Shown piece by piece: positions 1-7,855 of a DNA stretch of 20,823 nt. The stretch is taken from NCBI GenBank assembly GCA_002309585.1, contig DBXN01000163.1:14654-35476 (forward strand), read 5' to 3'. A program made the position numbers and the translations under genes. Below the pieces are notes generated by a model. The model was not told the DNA's origin and searched no databases. It saw only the letters and a program-made list of their open reading frames with translations. Every line of letters starts with the position of its first letter. The stretch's first letter is position 1. The DNA is from Verrucomicrobia bacterium UBA1211 (GTDB lineage: Bacteria > Verrucomicrobiota > Kiritimatiellia > RFP12 > UBA1067).

Positions 1-239
1 TCATACTTGCCGTGGCCGTAGTCGTGGTCGGCGTCGCGCGGTTTCTTGGCCAACTGCACCCCGACGAACACAACGATGTCGGAGAGAAAATCCGACATCG
101 TGTGGATTGCGTCCGCCATCATCGCCTGGCTGTGCCCGAAGAAGGCGGCAATGAATTTGAGGATCATGAGGAGAGTGTTGACGATGACGCCCTCCGTCGT
201 GATGCGCACCGCCCGGCGTGCGCGTTCCTCCGATGTCAT
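1..239 (-). CDS. Cation diffusion facilitator (CDF) transporter, N-terminal part, cut by window edge
   Basis: The first 79 residues of an inner-membrane divalent-cation/proton antiporter are present; the rest lies beyond position 1. Residues about 13-34 and 51-63 form hydrophobic helices. The second helix region carries HSQAMMADAIHTMSD (residues 36-50), with D43, H46 and D50 at the usual metal-binding positions. The loop after it reads DADHDYGHGKY, matching the conserved DHxxGHxK signature of bacterial CDF proteins (FieF-like family exporting Zn, Fe, Mn, Co or Cd). The ATG (complement 237-239) overlaps the stop of the upstream alcohol dehydrogenase in an ATGA arrangement, so the two are very probably translationally coupled. 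The family call is firm. The metal cannot be told from this fragment. Confidence 0.88.
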   Translation of the reverse strand, partial: MTSEERARRAVRITTEGVIVNTLLMILKFIAAFFGHSQAMMADAIHTMSDFLSDIVVFVGVQLAKKPRDADHDYGHGKY

Positions 240-1351
240 GAGATCCCTCCCATGATTTCAGAAAGCAGATGGGGCAGGTTCGTTTCGGTGATCGGGACCG
301 GGTTGGCCCGGGTCGAACCGGAGGCAAGCGTTTCGCGGATGACGGCTTCCGGATCGGAAATCGTCTGCCCCTGGAAGGGGTTCGGAAGGTTCATGGCCCG
401 CATCCATTCGTCAACCAGCTGGGGGATGTCGATGCCGTACAGGGCGTTGATCCGGTCGAGATCGGGCTGGATGGCGGGACGGTTCAGCGCGAGGCAGGCC
501 GGCAGGCAACAGGCGCACGCCAGCCCGTGCGGGGCGTGGAAACGGACGCCCAGGGGGTGGGCGAGACCGTGGATGATTCCGAGCCGGGCGTGAGAGAGGG
601 CGACTCCGGCGATGAAGCTGGCCTGGAGCATCGCGGCGGCGCGGCAATTGTCGCCTTGATAGAAGGGCAAAAGATTTTCCGCCAGTTGCACCAGCGCGGT
701 TTCGGAGAGGGCGCGGGTGAAGGGGGTGGCGTGGATGCTGGTCAGGGATTCATACGCCTGGACAAAGGCGTCCAATCCCGACGCGGCCCGCGTGAAGGAT
801 GGACACGCCGTGAGCAGATCGGAATCCAGGATGACACAGCGGGGGAGGTGGGTCGGGTGGCGGATTGACTGCTTGAGTCCCCGATCGGCATCGGTCAGGA
901 CCGAGACGATCGTCGCCTCCGATCCGGTTCCGGCCGTGGTCGGCACGGCGATCAGCGGCAGGGTGGCCGGCGGGATCTCCTGCGGATGGCGCTGGTAGTG
1001 GCCGGTCGGCTGCGGCGCGTCCGCCAAGCCCGCCGCCGCTTTGGCCAGATCCATCACGCTGCCGCCCCCGACGGCGGTTACCCAATCGGGACGGTGTTCC
1101 CGGATCTTCGCGCGCAGCGCGTCAACCGCCGCCAGGGTCGGTTCGCCTCCCGAATGGCACCAGCACATCGGCGGGTTGGCGAAAACGTCGCGGAGTCGGT
1201 CCAGCACGCCGGAAGCCTGTAGCGACCGACCGTGGACAATCACCCCGTTCACGCCAAAACGGGCGGTCAGGTTCGGTAATTCGAAAAGCGCGCCTGCGTG
1301 CGATATAACCTCTTGGGGAAGAATAAGATGGGAAGGAAGCAGATCGGTCAT
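236..1351 (-). CDS. Iron-containing (type III) alcohol dehydrogenase
   Basis: A 371-residue cytoplasmic NAD(P)-dependent alcohol dehydrogenase of the Fe-ADH family (FucO, maleylacetate reductase and relatives), of normal family length. It has the nucleotide-binding motif GGGSVMDLAK (95-104) and PTTAGTGSE (137-145). By spacing to FucO, the metal ligands fall at D194, position 198, H261 (in HGLAHPLG) and H275 (in APHG). Position 198 is Gln instead of the usual His. The start ATG has GAGGA about 8 nt upstream. The gene lies about 80 nt downstream of ruvA, beyond a large hairpin, and its TGA overlaps the ATG of the CDF gene. A lactaldehyde/propanediol role would fit the nearby rhamnosidase but is inference. 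The substrate cannot be assigned from sequence. Confidence 0.9.
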   Translation of the reverse strand: MTDLLPSHLILPQEVISHAGALFELPNLTARFGVNGVIVHGRSLQASGVLDRLRDVFANPPMCWCHSGGEPTLAAVDALRAKIREHRPDWVTAVGGGSVMDLAKAAAGLADAPQPTGHYQRHPQEIPPATLPLIAVPTTAGTGSEATIVSVLTDADRGLKQSIRHPTHLPRCVILDSDLLTACPSFTRAASGLDAFVQAYESLTSIHATPFTRALSETALVQLAENLLPFYQGDNCRAAAMLQASFIAGVALSHARLGIIHGLAHPLGVRFHAPHGLACACCLPACLALNRPAIQPDLDRINALYGIDIPQLVDEWMRAMNLPNPFQGQTISDPEAVIRETLASGSTRANPVPITETNLPHLLSEIMGGIS

Positions 1352-1377
1352 TTCAACGGTCCTCGCGATTTGCCGGA

Positions 1378-1425
1378 GGTTCCAGATCGTCTAGATTTTC
1401 GAGAAGCTCTAGACGTTCTGGAACC
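1378..1425. terminator. Large 18-bp inverted repeat between ruvA and the Fe-ADH gene
   Basis: Arms 1378-1395 and 1408-1425 are complementary over 18 bp with one mismatch, around a 12-nt loop. Each arm ends in TCTAGA next to the loop. It begins 7 nt beyond the ruvA stop on the minus strand. No U-rich run follows on the transcribed strand, so it is not a classic intrinsic terminator. It may be an attenuator, an mRNA 3'-end stabiliser or processing site, or a binding site for a dimeric protein. The structure is seen directly; the role is inferred. Confidence 0.6.
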
Positions 1426-1431
1426 CAACGC

Positions 1432-2028
1432 CTACTTGGTGTTCAGCGCCCGTCTAAGCAGGGTTTGGGAGTCGGTGATGTCCGTAAGGCCGGCGCAGGC
1501 GGACTGAACCATCTTGCGCGCCTGGTCCTGCGGGAATCCGAGCGATTCCAGCGCGAGGAGCGTGTCGCGGATGACGGCGTTCTGCGGGTTGTCGGTCGGG
1601 CCCGATTGCGCGGCGAGCGCTTCGATCGGGTTGATCTTGTCCCGCAGCTCGATCACAATCCGCTCGGCGGTCTTTTTCCCGATGCCGTGGACCGCGCTGA
1701 TCCGCTTGACGTTGTTGTCCGCGATCGCCATCGACAACTCCCCGACGGTTAGGCCGCTCAATACGCTGAGGGCGGATTTCGGCCCGACGCCGTTGACGTT
1801 CAGCAGACTCTCGAACATCGACCGCTCCTCCTTTTGGGCGAAGCCGAACAGCAGCTGGGCATCCTCACGGATATGGTGGTGGATGAAGAGCCGGCATTCG
1901 GATCCGGTCGCGGGGAGACGGTCGTAAGTGGTGAGGGATATGAAGACCTCATATCCCACACCGTTTACATCCAGCAGCACGACAGACGGCGTTTTCTCCG
2001 CCAGTTTGCCGGTCAGGAAGGCGATCAT
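1432..2028 (-). CDS. ruvA: Holliday junction branch migration protein RuvA
   Basis: This 198-residue protein forms the tetrameric DNA-binding part of the RuvAB branch-migration motor in recombinational repair. It starts MIAFLTGKL and shows the family order: an N-terminal OB-fold (about 1-64, with VNGVGYEV and the HHHIREDAQLLFGF segment), paired helix-hairpin-helix motifs (NVNGVGPKSAL and VHGIGKKTAERIVIELRDK), a linker and a small C-terminal RuvB-interacting domain (from about 150). Length is typical. The ATG (complement 2026-2028) overlaps the TGA of the upstream dehydrogenase by 4 nt. The usual partners ruvB and ruvC are not in the window. Being coupled to a sugar-type dehydrogenase is odd, so expression is probably driven by that gene's promoter. 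Confidence 0.97.
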   Translation of the reverse strand: MIAFLTGKLAEKTPSVVLLDVNGVGYEVFISLTTYDRLPATGSECRLFIHHHIREDAQLLFGFAQKEERSMFESLLNVNGVGPKSALSVLSGLTVGELSMAIADNNVKRISAVHGIGKKTAERIVIELRDKINPIEALAAQSGPTDNPQNAVIRDTLLALESLGFPQDQARKMVQSACAGLTDITDSQTLLRRALNTK

Positions 2029-3311
2029 ATCACGGCATCCTCTTCCAGACGCGGGGCATGCTTGAGGACATAGGCCTCCGCCTCCGCGTTCCACAGCTGG
2101 TTGTTCCGCCCGCAGATCTCCGCCAGATCGGCGTAGAACGGATTGTCCTTGCCGAGTTCGGCGAAGTCGCTGATGGCGGTGAGCGGCATGGAGAGGTGGG
2201 TGTAGATGAGCTTCTTGCCGCCCGGAATCTTCGGCAGGATCTTGGTCGCCTCGGCGACGCAGTCCAGCCCGCCGACGTGGGTGATCATGACCGACGGGGT
2301 GATGAGCCCCTGCGCGGCGTAATCCATCGAATCCTGAAGGTCCTTTGTGTTGCCGCCCGAAGATCCGACCACGTGGTGACCCATGTAGTGGACGTCGTAG
2401 AAGTTCATCGTGGCCTTGAAGTCCGACTTCGAGGGGCCCGCGAAGAAGTTCAGGCAGCCGAGATACGCCAGGAGGGCGGAGGCCTGCTCGATCAGCGGCG
2501 CGACCGGCGCGAAGACGAAGACATCGTCGAAACCTTTGTTGTCGTTGACCGATTTGATGTAGGCGACCGGATCTTCCGCTTTGCCGGTGTTGAGGTAGAT
2601 CAGATCCACGCCGCAACTCTTCGCGTGTTCGGGTGAGAAGATCTGGGCGGCGCGGTCAAGGCGGGCCTGGTCGATATCGGTGATGACCAGTCGGCCGGGA
2701 CGGTGTTCCGGCCCGTGCAGCGCGAGGTCGATCGCGCTCAGGCCCATCGGACCCGCGCCCGCGAGGATGACCATGCTGCCGCCGTTCTTGATGCCCATCT
2801 GGTGGACATACTCGCCCGCCTTGAAGTGGTAGCTGCAGCGGTAGGCGCCGACGATGCAGGAGACCGGTTCGGCGATTGAGGATTTGTAGTAGGCGTCGCC
2901 TTTGTAGGTCAGGAGACAGTCCTGTTCCATCACCTCGCGGGGAATCACGATACGGGTCGCCTCGCCGCCGATGTAGGGGAAGGAGTAACCGGGCGCCTTG
3001 TGCTCCGCACCCGGAAGGTTCAGTTGCGGCTGGACACCGTACTTCTGCCCGACGTGGAACTTGTGCTGCCAGTTTTTGCCGACCTTCAGGAATTTGCCAC
3101 AGAACTCGTGGCCGATGATGATCGGGTGTTCGGCGACATCATCCGGCACACGCTTATGGCGCGCACCCTGGATCGTCGCCTTGTAATCCGACATGCAGAT
3201 GCTGTTTGTGACGATGTCCGCCAAAATCTCGTCGTCCGTGATCTCCGGCAACTCGAACCGCTCAAGCCGAAGGTCATTCTCGCCGTAAAGCCGCAAAGCC
3301 AGTGTCTTCAT
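2025..3311 (-). CDS. Zinc-type medium-chain dehydrogenase, L-sorbose-1-phosphate reductase (SorE)-like
   Basis: A 428-residue cytoplasmic MDR-superfamily oxidoreductase. The catalytic zinc site is recognisable: C39 in ICMSDYK, H68-E69 in GHEFCGK and E148 in AEPVSC. The four-Cys structural zinc loop is absent. The Rossmann motif AGAGPMG (184-190) and TDID (211-214) bind NAD(P). The length and long C-terminal part resemble SorE-type sorbose-1-phosphate reductases more than the roughly 350-residue sorbitol dehydrogenases. I chose the ATG at complement 3309-3311, preceded by GGGGAA, over an in-frame TTG 12 nt upstream. The stop overlaps ruvA (ATGA). A strong sigma70 promoter lies about 90 nt upstream. 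The true substrate, a polyol or sugar phosphate, is not established. Confidence 0.82.
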   Translation of the reverse strand: MKTLALRLYGENDLRLERFELPEITDDEILADIVTNSICMSDYKATIQGARHKRVPDDVAEHPIIIGHEFCGKFLKVGKNWQHKFHVGQKYGVQPQLNLPGAEHKAPGYSFPYIGGEATRIVIPREVMEQDCLLTYKGDAYYKSSIAEPVSCIVGAYRCSYHFKAGEYVHQMGIKNGGSMVILAGAGPMGLSAIDLALHGPEHRPGRLVITDIDQARLDRAAQIFSPEHAKSCGVDLIYLNTGKAEDPVAYIKSVNDNKGFDDVFVFAPVAPLIEQASALLAYLGCLNFFAGPSKSDFKATMNFYDVHYMGHHVVGSSGGNTKDLQDSMDYAAQGLITPSVMITHVGGLDCVAEATKILPKIPGGKKLIYTHLSMPLTAISDFAELGKDNPFYADLAEICGRNNQLWNAEAEAYVLKHAPRLEEDAVI

Positions 3312-3398
3312 CGTATTCCCCAATCCGTTTCTGCCGTCTCGACTCCCCGTCAGATTCCGGGTTTCGACGGCGTTTCATGAAGGTTCAAAAACAGAATC

Positions 3399-3428
3399 AG
3401 TATACCGCAAAACGGAGAGGGGTGTCAA
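3399..3428 (-). promoter_or_regulatory. Sigma70-type promoter for the dehydrogenase-ruvA block
   Basis: On the minus strand, a consensus -35 TTGACA (3423-3428) is followed by an 18-nt spacer and a near-consensus -10 TATACT (3399-3404). The expected start near 3392 gives a leader of about 80 nt. In that leader GCCGTC and GACGGC (plus coordinates 3333-3338 and 3366-3371) can pair. Confidence 0.75.
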
Positions 3429-3470
3429 TGTGGGGGAAAGGGGAAAGCGTGACGAGTGTCGGTTGTCGAA

Positions 3471-3511
3471 TGTCGTCCGCTTGTCGCGTCTCCCATAACC
3501 TTTTAACCTTT
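3471..3511 (-). repeat. 3'-end repeat element, copy A
   Basis: Read on the minus strand, it starts just after the TGA of the dihaem protein gene with AAAGGTTAAAAGGTTATGGG and ends with GCGGACGACA. It matches about 38 of 42 aligned positions of copy B at 20746-20782, which lies on the opposite strand. Both copies follow the 3' end of a gene in the same orientation relative to transcription. Confidence 0.6.
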
Positions 3512-3514
3512 GTC

Positions 3515-6319
3515 TCAACGGTGTTTCGGGTCGTTGAATCCGCCCAGGCGCAGCCAGCACGAATTGCATTCGCACTTCTCATCGCGTCCGCATGTGCCGC
3601 GTATGTCATGCCACCTGCTGGGTAGGATCGCGTTCTTGACGAGGGCAAGGAACCGCGCATACTGCGGATCATCCTTGCCGGTGAACGGTTGTTCCCATTG
3701 TCCCCAGCCGCCGGCCGATTCCGGCAACGCCGCCAACAGCACACGGCTTTTCGACGGGTCAGCCCGGTTGACAAGCGCTTCGATGGGTTCCGATGCCCGC
3801 GTTTGTCCCCATCGTTCCGCAACGGCTGCCCGCAGCGCCTTCTCGCCGTTCGGATCGATGGCGTTCAGCTCGGGCCGGTTCCAGCTGTAACCGCCGCCGA
3901 TCGAGTAACCCGGCACGTTGGAGTCCAGCCAGAGAATCAGCATCTTCCACTCGTCCTCTGAGAGTTTTGCCCCGCCATGTCCGCCTCTGATCCGCCATGT
4001 GAGCGGGCTCGCGGCGGCGTAGTAGTCGTACGCTTTTGATTCAATGGTCTCTTCATAGCACCAGGCCGCGGCGATCTGCACCTTCTCCCCGGACCTTTTG
4101 ACGTACTCATTGAGAATCCCGTCCTTGATGCGCCACTTCTCGTAAAGCAGGTTTAGGATGCCGTTCGTGCCAATGAGCGAATACGGTTTCTTCGGCCCCC
4201 TGTACGCGCCCAGCCCGTGACACGAGATGCAGTGGCGATCGAAAATCGGCTGGATGCTGCGCACATAGCTGATGGGGCCGGGATAACCCAGGTCGACCTC
4301 CTTCACCGGTTTATCCGGTTCCCTGCCCTGCGGCCTTTTTACACCCGGTGCCGCCGTTATCCTGTTTTCATGGCAACCGGCGCAACCCTGTATCTCCCCC
4401 TTCTGCGCGTAGATCTCCGAACGCATCGTCATCACCGCCATGCCGTTCGTGTCGATGGCCTGCAGCTGGATGGGAACCTCGGCGGGAATCGTGAAGTACG
4501 CACTGCCGTCTTTCCCGACCGGTACCGTGCCGAGCGTCTCGCGGTAATAGGCGTAGTCAGCCCCCGGATTCCACGATTCGCGGCGGCAGGCGTTCATGTT
4601 GATCATCCTGTTGATTCGGATCGCGGCCACGCTGTTGGAGGGTATGGGATAGCGGCAGTCGTACACATTCTGGAGATACATGATCCCGTAGTCAGGCGCC
4701 TTGTCCGGCGGCGGCAGGTGCGATGCCACCACCGGCGGCCGGCTGCGTTTCACCACGGGTGTCGGATTGAAGGTGCTCCATTCCGGGTCTTGGTAGATGC
4801 ATTCACGTCCACCCAAACGGTCTATCAACCATACCCCGTAGCTGCGGGGATGTTGCCAATGGCCGCGTATCTCAACCGCGTCATTATGCGGATGTCCCTT
4901 CGGGTAGCCGAAAGAATCAGGCGAATAGGACGCGAAGAAGAGCGTGTCATTGACCGGCATCGGATCCGTGTACGACCCCTGCTGGAACCATCCTTCGCTC
5001 TCGGGGATGCCGGTGTCCGGGGTGATGCGCGTCAACGGTTCTTCGCCGTCCTGTCCGGCAAGCGGATCGATGAGCATGAGCGTACCCGTGGTGAACATGT
5101 GATGCGCACCCGCGACGCAGACGATGAATCGTGTTCCGGGGACCTGATGTGCGGCCGCGCAGCTGAACATGGTGGTGGAGTAGTTGCCGTAGATGATGTC
5201 CACGGCGGTACCGTCCTGGCGCGTGACCCAGAGTCCGGCGTAGCGGGAGGCGACGCGGTCCACGTAGTCCCAGCGCGTGTAGACGATGCGTCCGTCGGCG
5301 AGGATGCTCGGTCGCCACTCGTTGGCTTCGGCGAAGGAGAAGGGACGGATGTCCGTCGCGCCTGCGCGTATGTCGCTGTCGGTCGGCAGATCGGCGCGGT
5401 AGAGCAGGAAGGAGGGCACATAGCGTCCCCAATGGCAACGGCCGTAGTTCTGCGAACGCGTGGAGGTGAAGACGAATCCGCCACCGGGCAGGTAACAGGG
5501 GTCGGCGTCCTCGATGAGGACGGTACAGAGATTGTTTGGCGTGGTCATCGGGTCATTCGGTCCGCCCGTCAGCTGGCGGACCCAGCTGCCGTCGATCGCC
5601 GCCTCATAGATGAAAAAGCGGTGGTGCATCACCGAGAACTCGTCGGCATCGGCTGTCGGGTTGAGATTCGGGTTCGTGGGGTCGGATTCGCGGACTTCCG
5701 CAACCACGGGCGGGCGCGTCCAGCCGGAAACCCCGCGCCGCATGACAGGCGGTGCGTAGACCTTGCGCGGATCGACTGGCGGACGACGTGTGTGGTCGTT
5801 GAAGGCGAATATCACGCGGTCGGCGTCCCAATGGAGAGAGGGATTGATGGTACAGCCTTCCGGCAGTTTGCCGGCGAGCGGGATGCGCTTGTGCGGCACG
5901 CTCTTCCAGTTTTCGATGATGACGAGCCCCGGCCCCGGGCGCGACCAGCGTCCGGCGTACTGGTCCGTCATGCCGGCCTCCTCGGAGAAAGGGAGACCCC
6001 TCTGTACGGCCAGCAGGTTCGGGAACTGGAGATCGGGATGCATGAAGAGGATGCGGCGGCGTACCGACATGATGGCCCGCTCCGCCGCGTATCGCTCGCC
6101 CGGCGACACGGCCTTGGCGCACCACTCTCTGTCAATCGCGAGTTCGTCGGCCAACGCCTTCAGTTTGTCCGCCGGAACGCTTTTCGCCACATACGCGAGC
6201 GTCCGTTCGGCCAGCGCGACCTTCTCCTCCATCGTCTGCGCCGGGGGATACACCGTGAGCTTTTCCGCGTTGACCGTCCAGACGGCGGCGAACGCCAACA
6301 TGAAGATGTGTTTTCTCAT
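3515..6319 (-). CDS. HzsA-related exported dihaem c-type protein
   Basis: A 934-residue protein with a Sec signal peptide (MRKHIFMLAFAAVWTVNA, cleavage before EK). The centre has beta-propeller-like blades, for example FVFTSTR (283-287 region) and WRPSILADGRIVYTRW (335-350), as in TolB-like folds and in the HzsA middle domain. Two CxxCH haem-attachment motifs follow: C646-A-G-C649-H650 and C697-I-S-C700-H701. The C-terminus has four cysteines at about 910-921. The family is related to hydrazine synthase alpha and is common in PVC bacteria that do no anammox, so hydrazine synthesis is not implied. The product should be periplasmic and redox-active; substrate and partners are unknown. The promoter ends 7 nt before the ATG, with no Shine-Dalgarno site. 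Confidence 0.82.
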   Translation of the reverse strand: MRKHIFMLAFAAVWTVNAEKLTVYPPAQTMEEKVALAERTLAYVAKSVPADKLKALADELAIDREWCAKAVSPGERYAAERAIMSVRRRILFMHPDLQFPNLLAVQRGLPFSEEAGMTDQYAGRWSRPGPGLVIIENWKSVPHKRIPLAGKLPEGCTINPSLHWDADRVIFAFNDHTRRPPVDPRKVYAPPVMRRGVSGWTRPPVVAEVRESDPTNPNLNPTADADEFSVMHHRFFIYEAAIDGSWVRQLTGGPNDPMTTPNNLCTVLIEDADPCYLPGGGFVFTSTRSQNYGRCHWGRYVPSFLLYRADLPTDSDIRAGATDIRPFSFAEANEWRPSILADGRIVYTRWDYVDRVASRYAGLWVTRQDGTAVDIIYGNYSTTMFSCAAAHQVPGTRFIVCVAGAHHMFTTGTLMLIDPLAGQDGEEPLTRITPDTGIPESEGWFQQGSYTDPMPVNDTLFFASYSPDSFGYPKGHPHNDAVEIRGHWQHPRSYGVWLIDRLGGRECIYQDPEWSTFNPTPVVKRSRPPVVASHLPPPDKAPDYGIMYLQNVYDCRYPIPSNSVAAIRINRMINMNACRRESWNPGADYAYYRETLGTVPVGKDGSAYFTIPAEVPIQLQAIDTNGMAVMTMRSEIYAQKGEIQGCAGCHENRITAAPGVKRPQGREPDKPVKEVDLGYPGPISYVRSIQPIFDRHCISCHGLGAYRGPKKPYSLIGTNGILNLLYEKWRIKDGILNEYVKRSGEKVQIAAAWCYEETIESKAYDYYAAASPLTWRIRGGHGGAKLSEDEWKMLILWLDSNVPGYSIGGGYSWNRPELNAIDPNGEKALRAAVAERWGQTRASEPIEALVNRADPSKSRVLLAALPESAGGWGQWEQPFTGKDDPQYARFLALVKNAILPSRWHDIRGTCGRDEKCECNSCWLRLGGFNDPKHR

Positions 6320-6326
6320 GTGGCGG

Positions 6327-6355
6327 ATTATACACCCAACCGACAGCGGCATCAA
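6327..6355 (-). promoter_or_regulatory. Sigma70-type promoter abutting the dihaem gene
   Basis: On the minus strand, TTGATG (6350-6355), a 17-nt spacer and a perfect TATAAT (6327-6332) stand 7 nt before the ATG. A start 7-8 nt downstream of the -10 box would fall at or next to the A of the ATG, giving a leaderless mRNA. Confidence 0.7.
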
Positions 6356-6401
6356 GGAAAGGCCTTGGCCGTAACGCGGAAGGAGGGTAAGAGGGGTTGT
6401 G

Positions 6402-7706
6402 TCAGCGGTTGGAACCGGGAGGCGCGAAAAGCCATGTGTCGTATCCCGCCGTCTTCCAGTCGTGCCCGACACCGGGCAACAGACGCAACTCCTTGTCCTT
6501 GGAGGCGATGGAATTGTACGCCGCAATGCCGCCGACGGTTTGGCAGTTGTCATCCGCCGTGCCATGGACCATGCGGATCGGGGTTTGGATCATCCGCGCG
6601 AAATTGCAGTTGTCGTGATAGGGGGCAATGGATTCCGCCTTGACCCGGTTTTCCGGCTTCTGGTTCATGATGTGGAATGAGCCGGGTTCCCGTCCCTGGC
6701 GGTAGGCCAGCATATCGCACTTGTTGGGGCAGAGGATCAGCGACTTGGCGAACCGGCCGTAGAGCGCGGTCAAATAAAGCCCGAATCCTCCCCCCTGGCT
6801 GCAGCCGTAATAGACGAAGCGCGAGGCGTCCGCATACGGTTCGGTGGCAAGCCAGTCGAGGGCACGCGCCATGCCGAGCATGGCGGCATGGTAAAACGGA
6901 GTCTCCCGGCTTTCGGAATAACCGACATACTGGTAGAGCGGCTCGCCCTTCTTTGTCGCGTATTCGGCGAACCAGGCGTTGTAATTGGCCTTCTGTTCCG
7001 CTTCCGTGGTCCCAAGCGGAAAACCGTGGACGTTCATCACCAGCGTCCCCCAGCCGGTGCGCAGCACTTTTGTGGGGATGCGCCAGTCGCCGATGCCCGC
7101 TCCCGGCACATTGACGATGAACGGAAATGGCCCCGTACCCTTCGGCACCGCGAGGAGTCCGTATACGCGGCCGCCTTTGAATGTCGCAAAGCTGACACGG
7201 TACATCTCATGATTCGGCGTATCGAGGTCGGAAGCCCGCGCCTTCTCCACGGCTATCGGCACCTCCCGTTCGAGCCGCTTGCGTTCGCCGCGCCAGTATT
7301 CCTCGAAGTCGGCGGGATACGGGGTGAAGGGCGTGATCTTCTCCCAATCAAAGAGGATGCGGTCCATCCAGCTCCGCATCCCGTCCCCCCGCAGATGAAT
7401 ACGCAACGAACCGGGTGTGGAACGGGACAACCCCTCGATCTTGAACGAGGGTTCGTTGGCGAGATCGACCGTTCGCCGCCAGACCACATTCGTCCATCCG
7501 TCATCCACCCAAACTTCCGCGCACCCTTTAACGGCATCTTTCCCAGCGGTTGCACGCACCTCCACCACAGCCTTGTTTCCCACCCGGTAAAAGCCGTTTG
7601 ATGCGTCTGCATGGATCGTAAATCTGACTGGCTCCGCAAATAAACCGGTTGCGCCAAAGACACACCCCGCGACCACACACCCTAACCGCATCTCTCTCGT
7701 CCGCAT
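6402..7706 (-). CDS. Exported acetyl xylan esterase-like protein (CE7/AXE1-type alpha/beta hydrolase)
   Basis: A 434-residue secreted esterase, probably removing acetyl groups from hemicellulose or pectin-type glycans. A signal peptide ends near GLFAEP. Residues about 26-115 form a beta-sandwich-like N-terminal region, and the AXE1-type hydrolase core follows from about 125. The triad is visible: S303 in YYGCSQGGG, D385 in HGTADDNC and H415 in GVGHDW. The SQGGG nucleophile elbow is typical of CE7. I chose the second of two near ATGs (complement 7704-7706): it lies 6 nt from a full AAGGAGG, while the first abuts that site. It has its own promoter. The neighbouring dihaem gene begins 83 nt downstream. 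The acyl substrate is inferred from family. Confidence 0.86.
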   Translation of the reverse strand: MRTREMRLGCVVAGCVFGATGLFAEPVRFTIHADASNGFYRVGNKAVVEVRATAGKDAVKGCAEVWVDDGWTNVVWRRTVDLANEPSFKIEGLSRSTPGSLRIHLRGDGMRSWMDRILFDWEKITPFTPYPADFEEYWRGERKRLEREVPIAVEKARASDLDTPNHEMYRVSFATFKGGRVYGLLAVPKGTGPFPFIVNVPGAGIGDWRIPTKVLRTGWGTLVMNVHGFPLGTTEAEQKANYNAWFAEYATKKGEPLYQYVGYSESRETPFYHAAMLGMARALDWLATEPYADASRFVYYGCSQGGGFGLYLTALYGRFAKSLILCPNKCDMLAYRQGREPGSFHIMNQKPENRVKAESIAPYHDNCNFARMIQTPIRMVHGTADDNCQTVGGIAAYNSIASKDKELRLLPGVGHDWKTAGYDTWLFAPPGSNR

Positions 7707-7712
7707 AAGCAT

Positions 7713-7719
7713 CCTCCTT
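7713..7719 (-). promoter_or_regulatory. Ribosome binding site deciding the esterase start
   Basis: AAGGAGG on the minus strand is 6 nt before the ATG at 7704-7706 and directly adjacent to the upstream in-frame ATG at 7710-7712. The spacing favours the downstream start. Confidence 0.8.
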
Positions 7720-7804
7720 GCTTAAGGTTCAAACGCCGCTTCCCTCCGTGACGATAACCCCATTTCCTCTCAAGGGAATAGCGCCCCTTAAAGAAAGCGA
7801 AGGT

Positions 7805-7833
7805 ATTTTAGCCGAGATTGCCTTATACGTCAA
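7805..7833 (-). promoter_or_regulatory. Sigma70-type promoter for the CE7-like esterase
   Basis: On the minus strand, TTGACG (7828-7833), a 17-nt spacer and TAAAAT (7805-7810). The expected start near 7798 leaves a leader of about 90 nt ending in AAGGAGG. Confidence 0.72.
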
Positions 7834-7855
7834 ACGGTGTGACGACGCGGTGCCG

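Noticed and set aside
2029..2616. Upstream extension of the ruvA frame
   Set aside because: RuvA homology begins exactly at MIAFLTGKL. The extension is antisense-like sequence inside the dehydrogenase gene in another frame.
3309..3378. Possible upstream open frame in the dehydrogenase leader (begins MKRRRNPESDGE)
   Set aside because: It has no Shine-Dalgarno site, overlaps the main start out of frame, and its Arg-rich sequence looks accidental.
6356..6401. GGCCAAGGCC as a terminator after the esterase
   Set aside because: The stem is only 4 bp and no U-run follows.
4217..6643. Long plus-strand open frame (808 codons) opposite the dihaem gene
   Set aside because: It is a high-GC shadow: rich in Arg, Val and His, with no domain or start signal, opposite a gene with haem motifs and a signal peptide.
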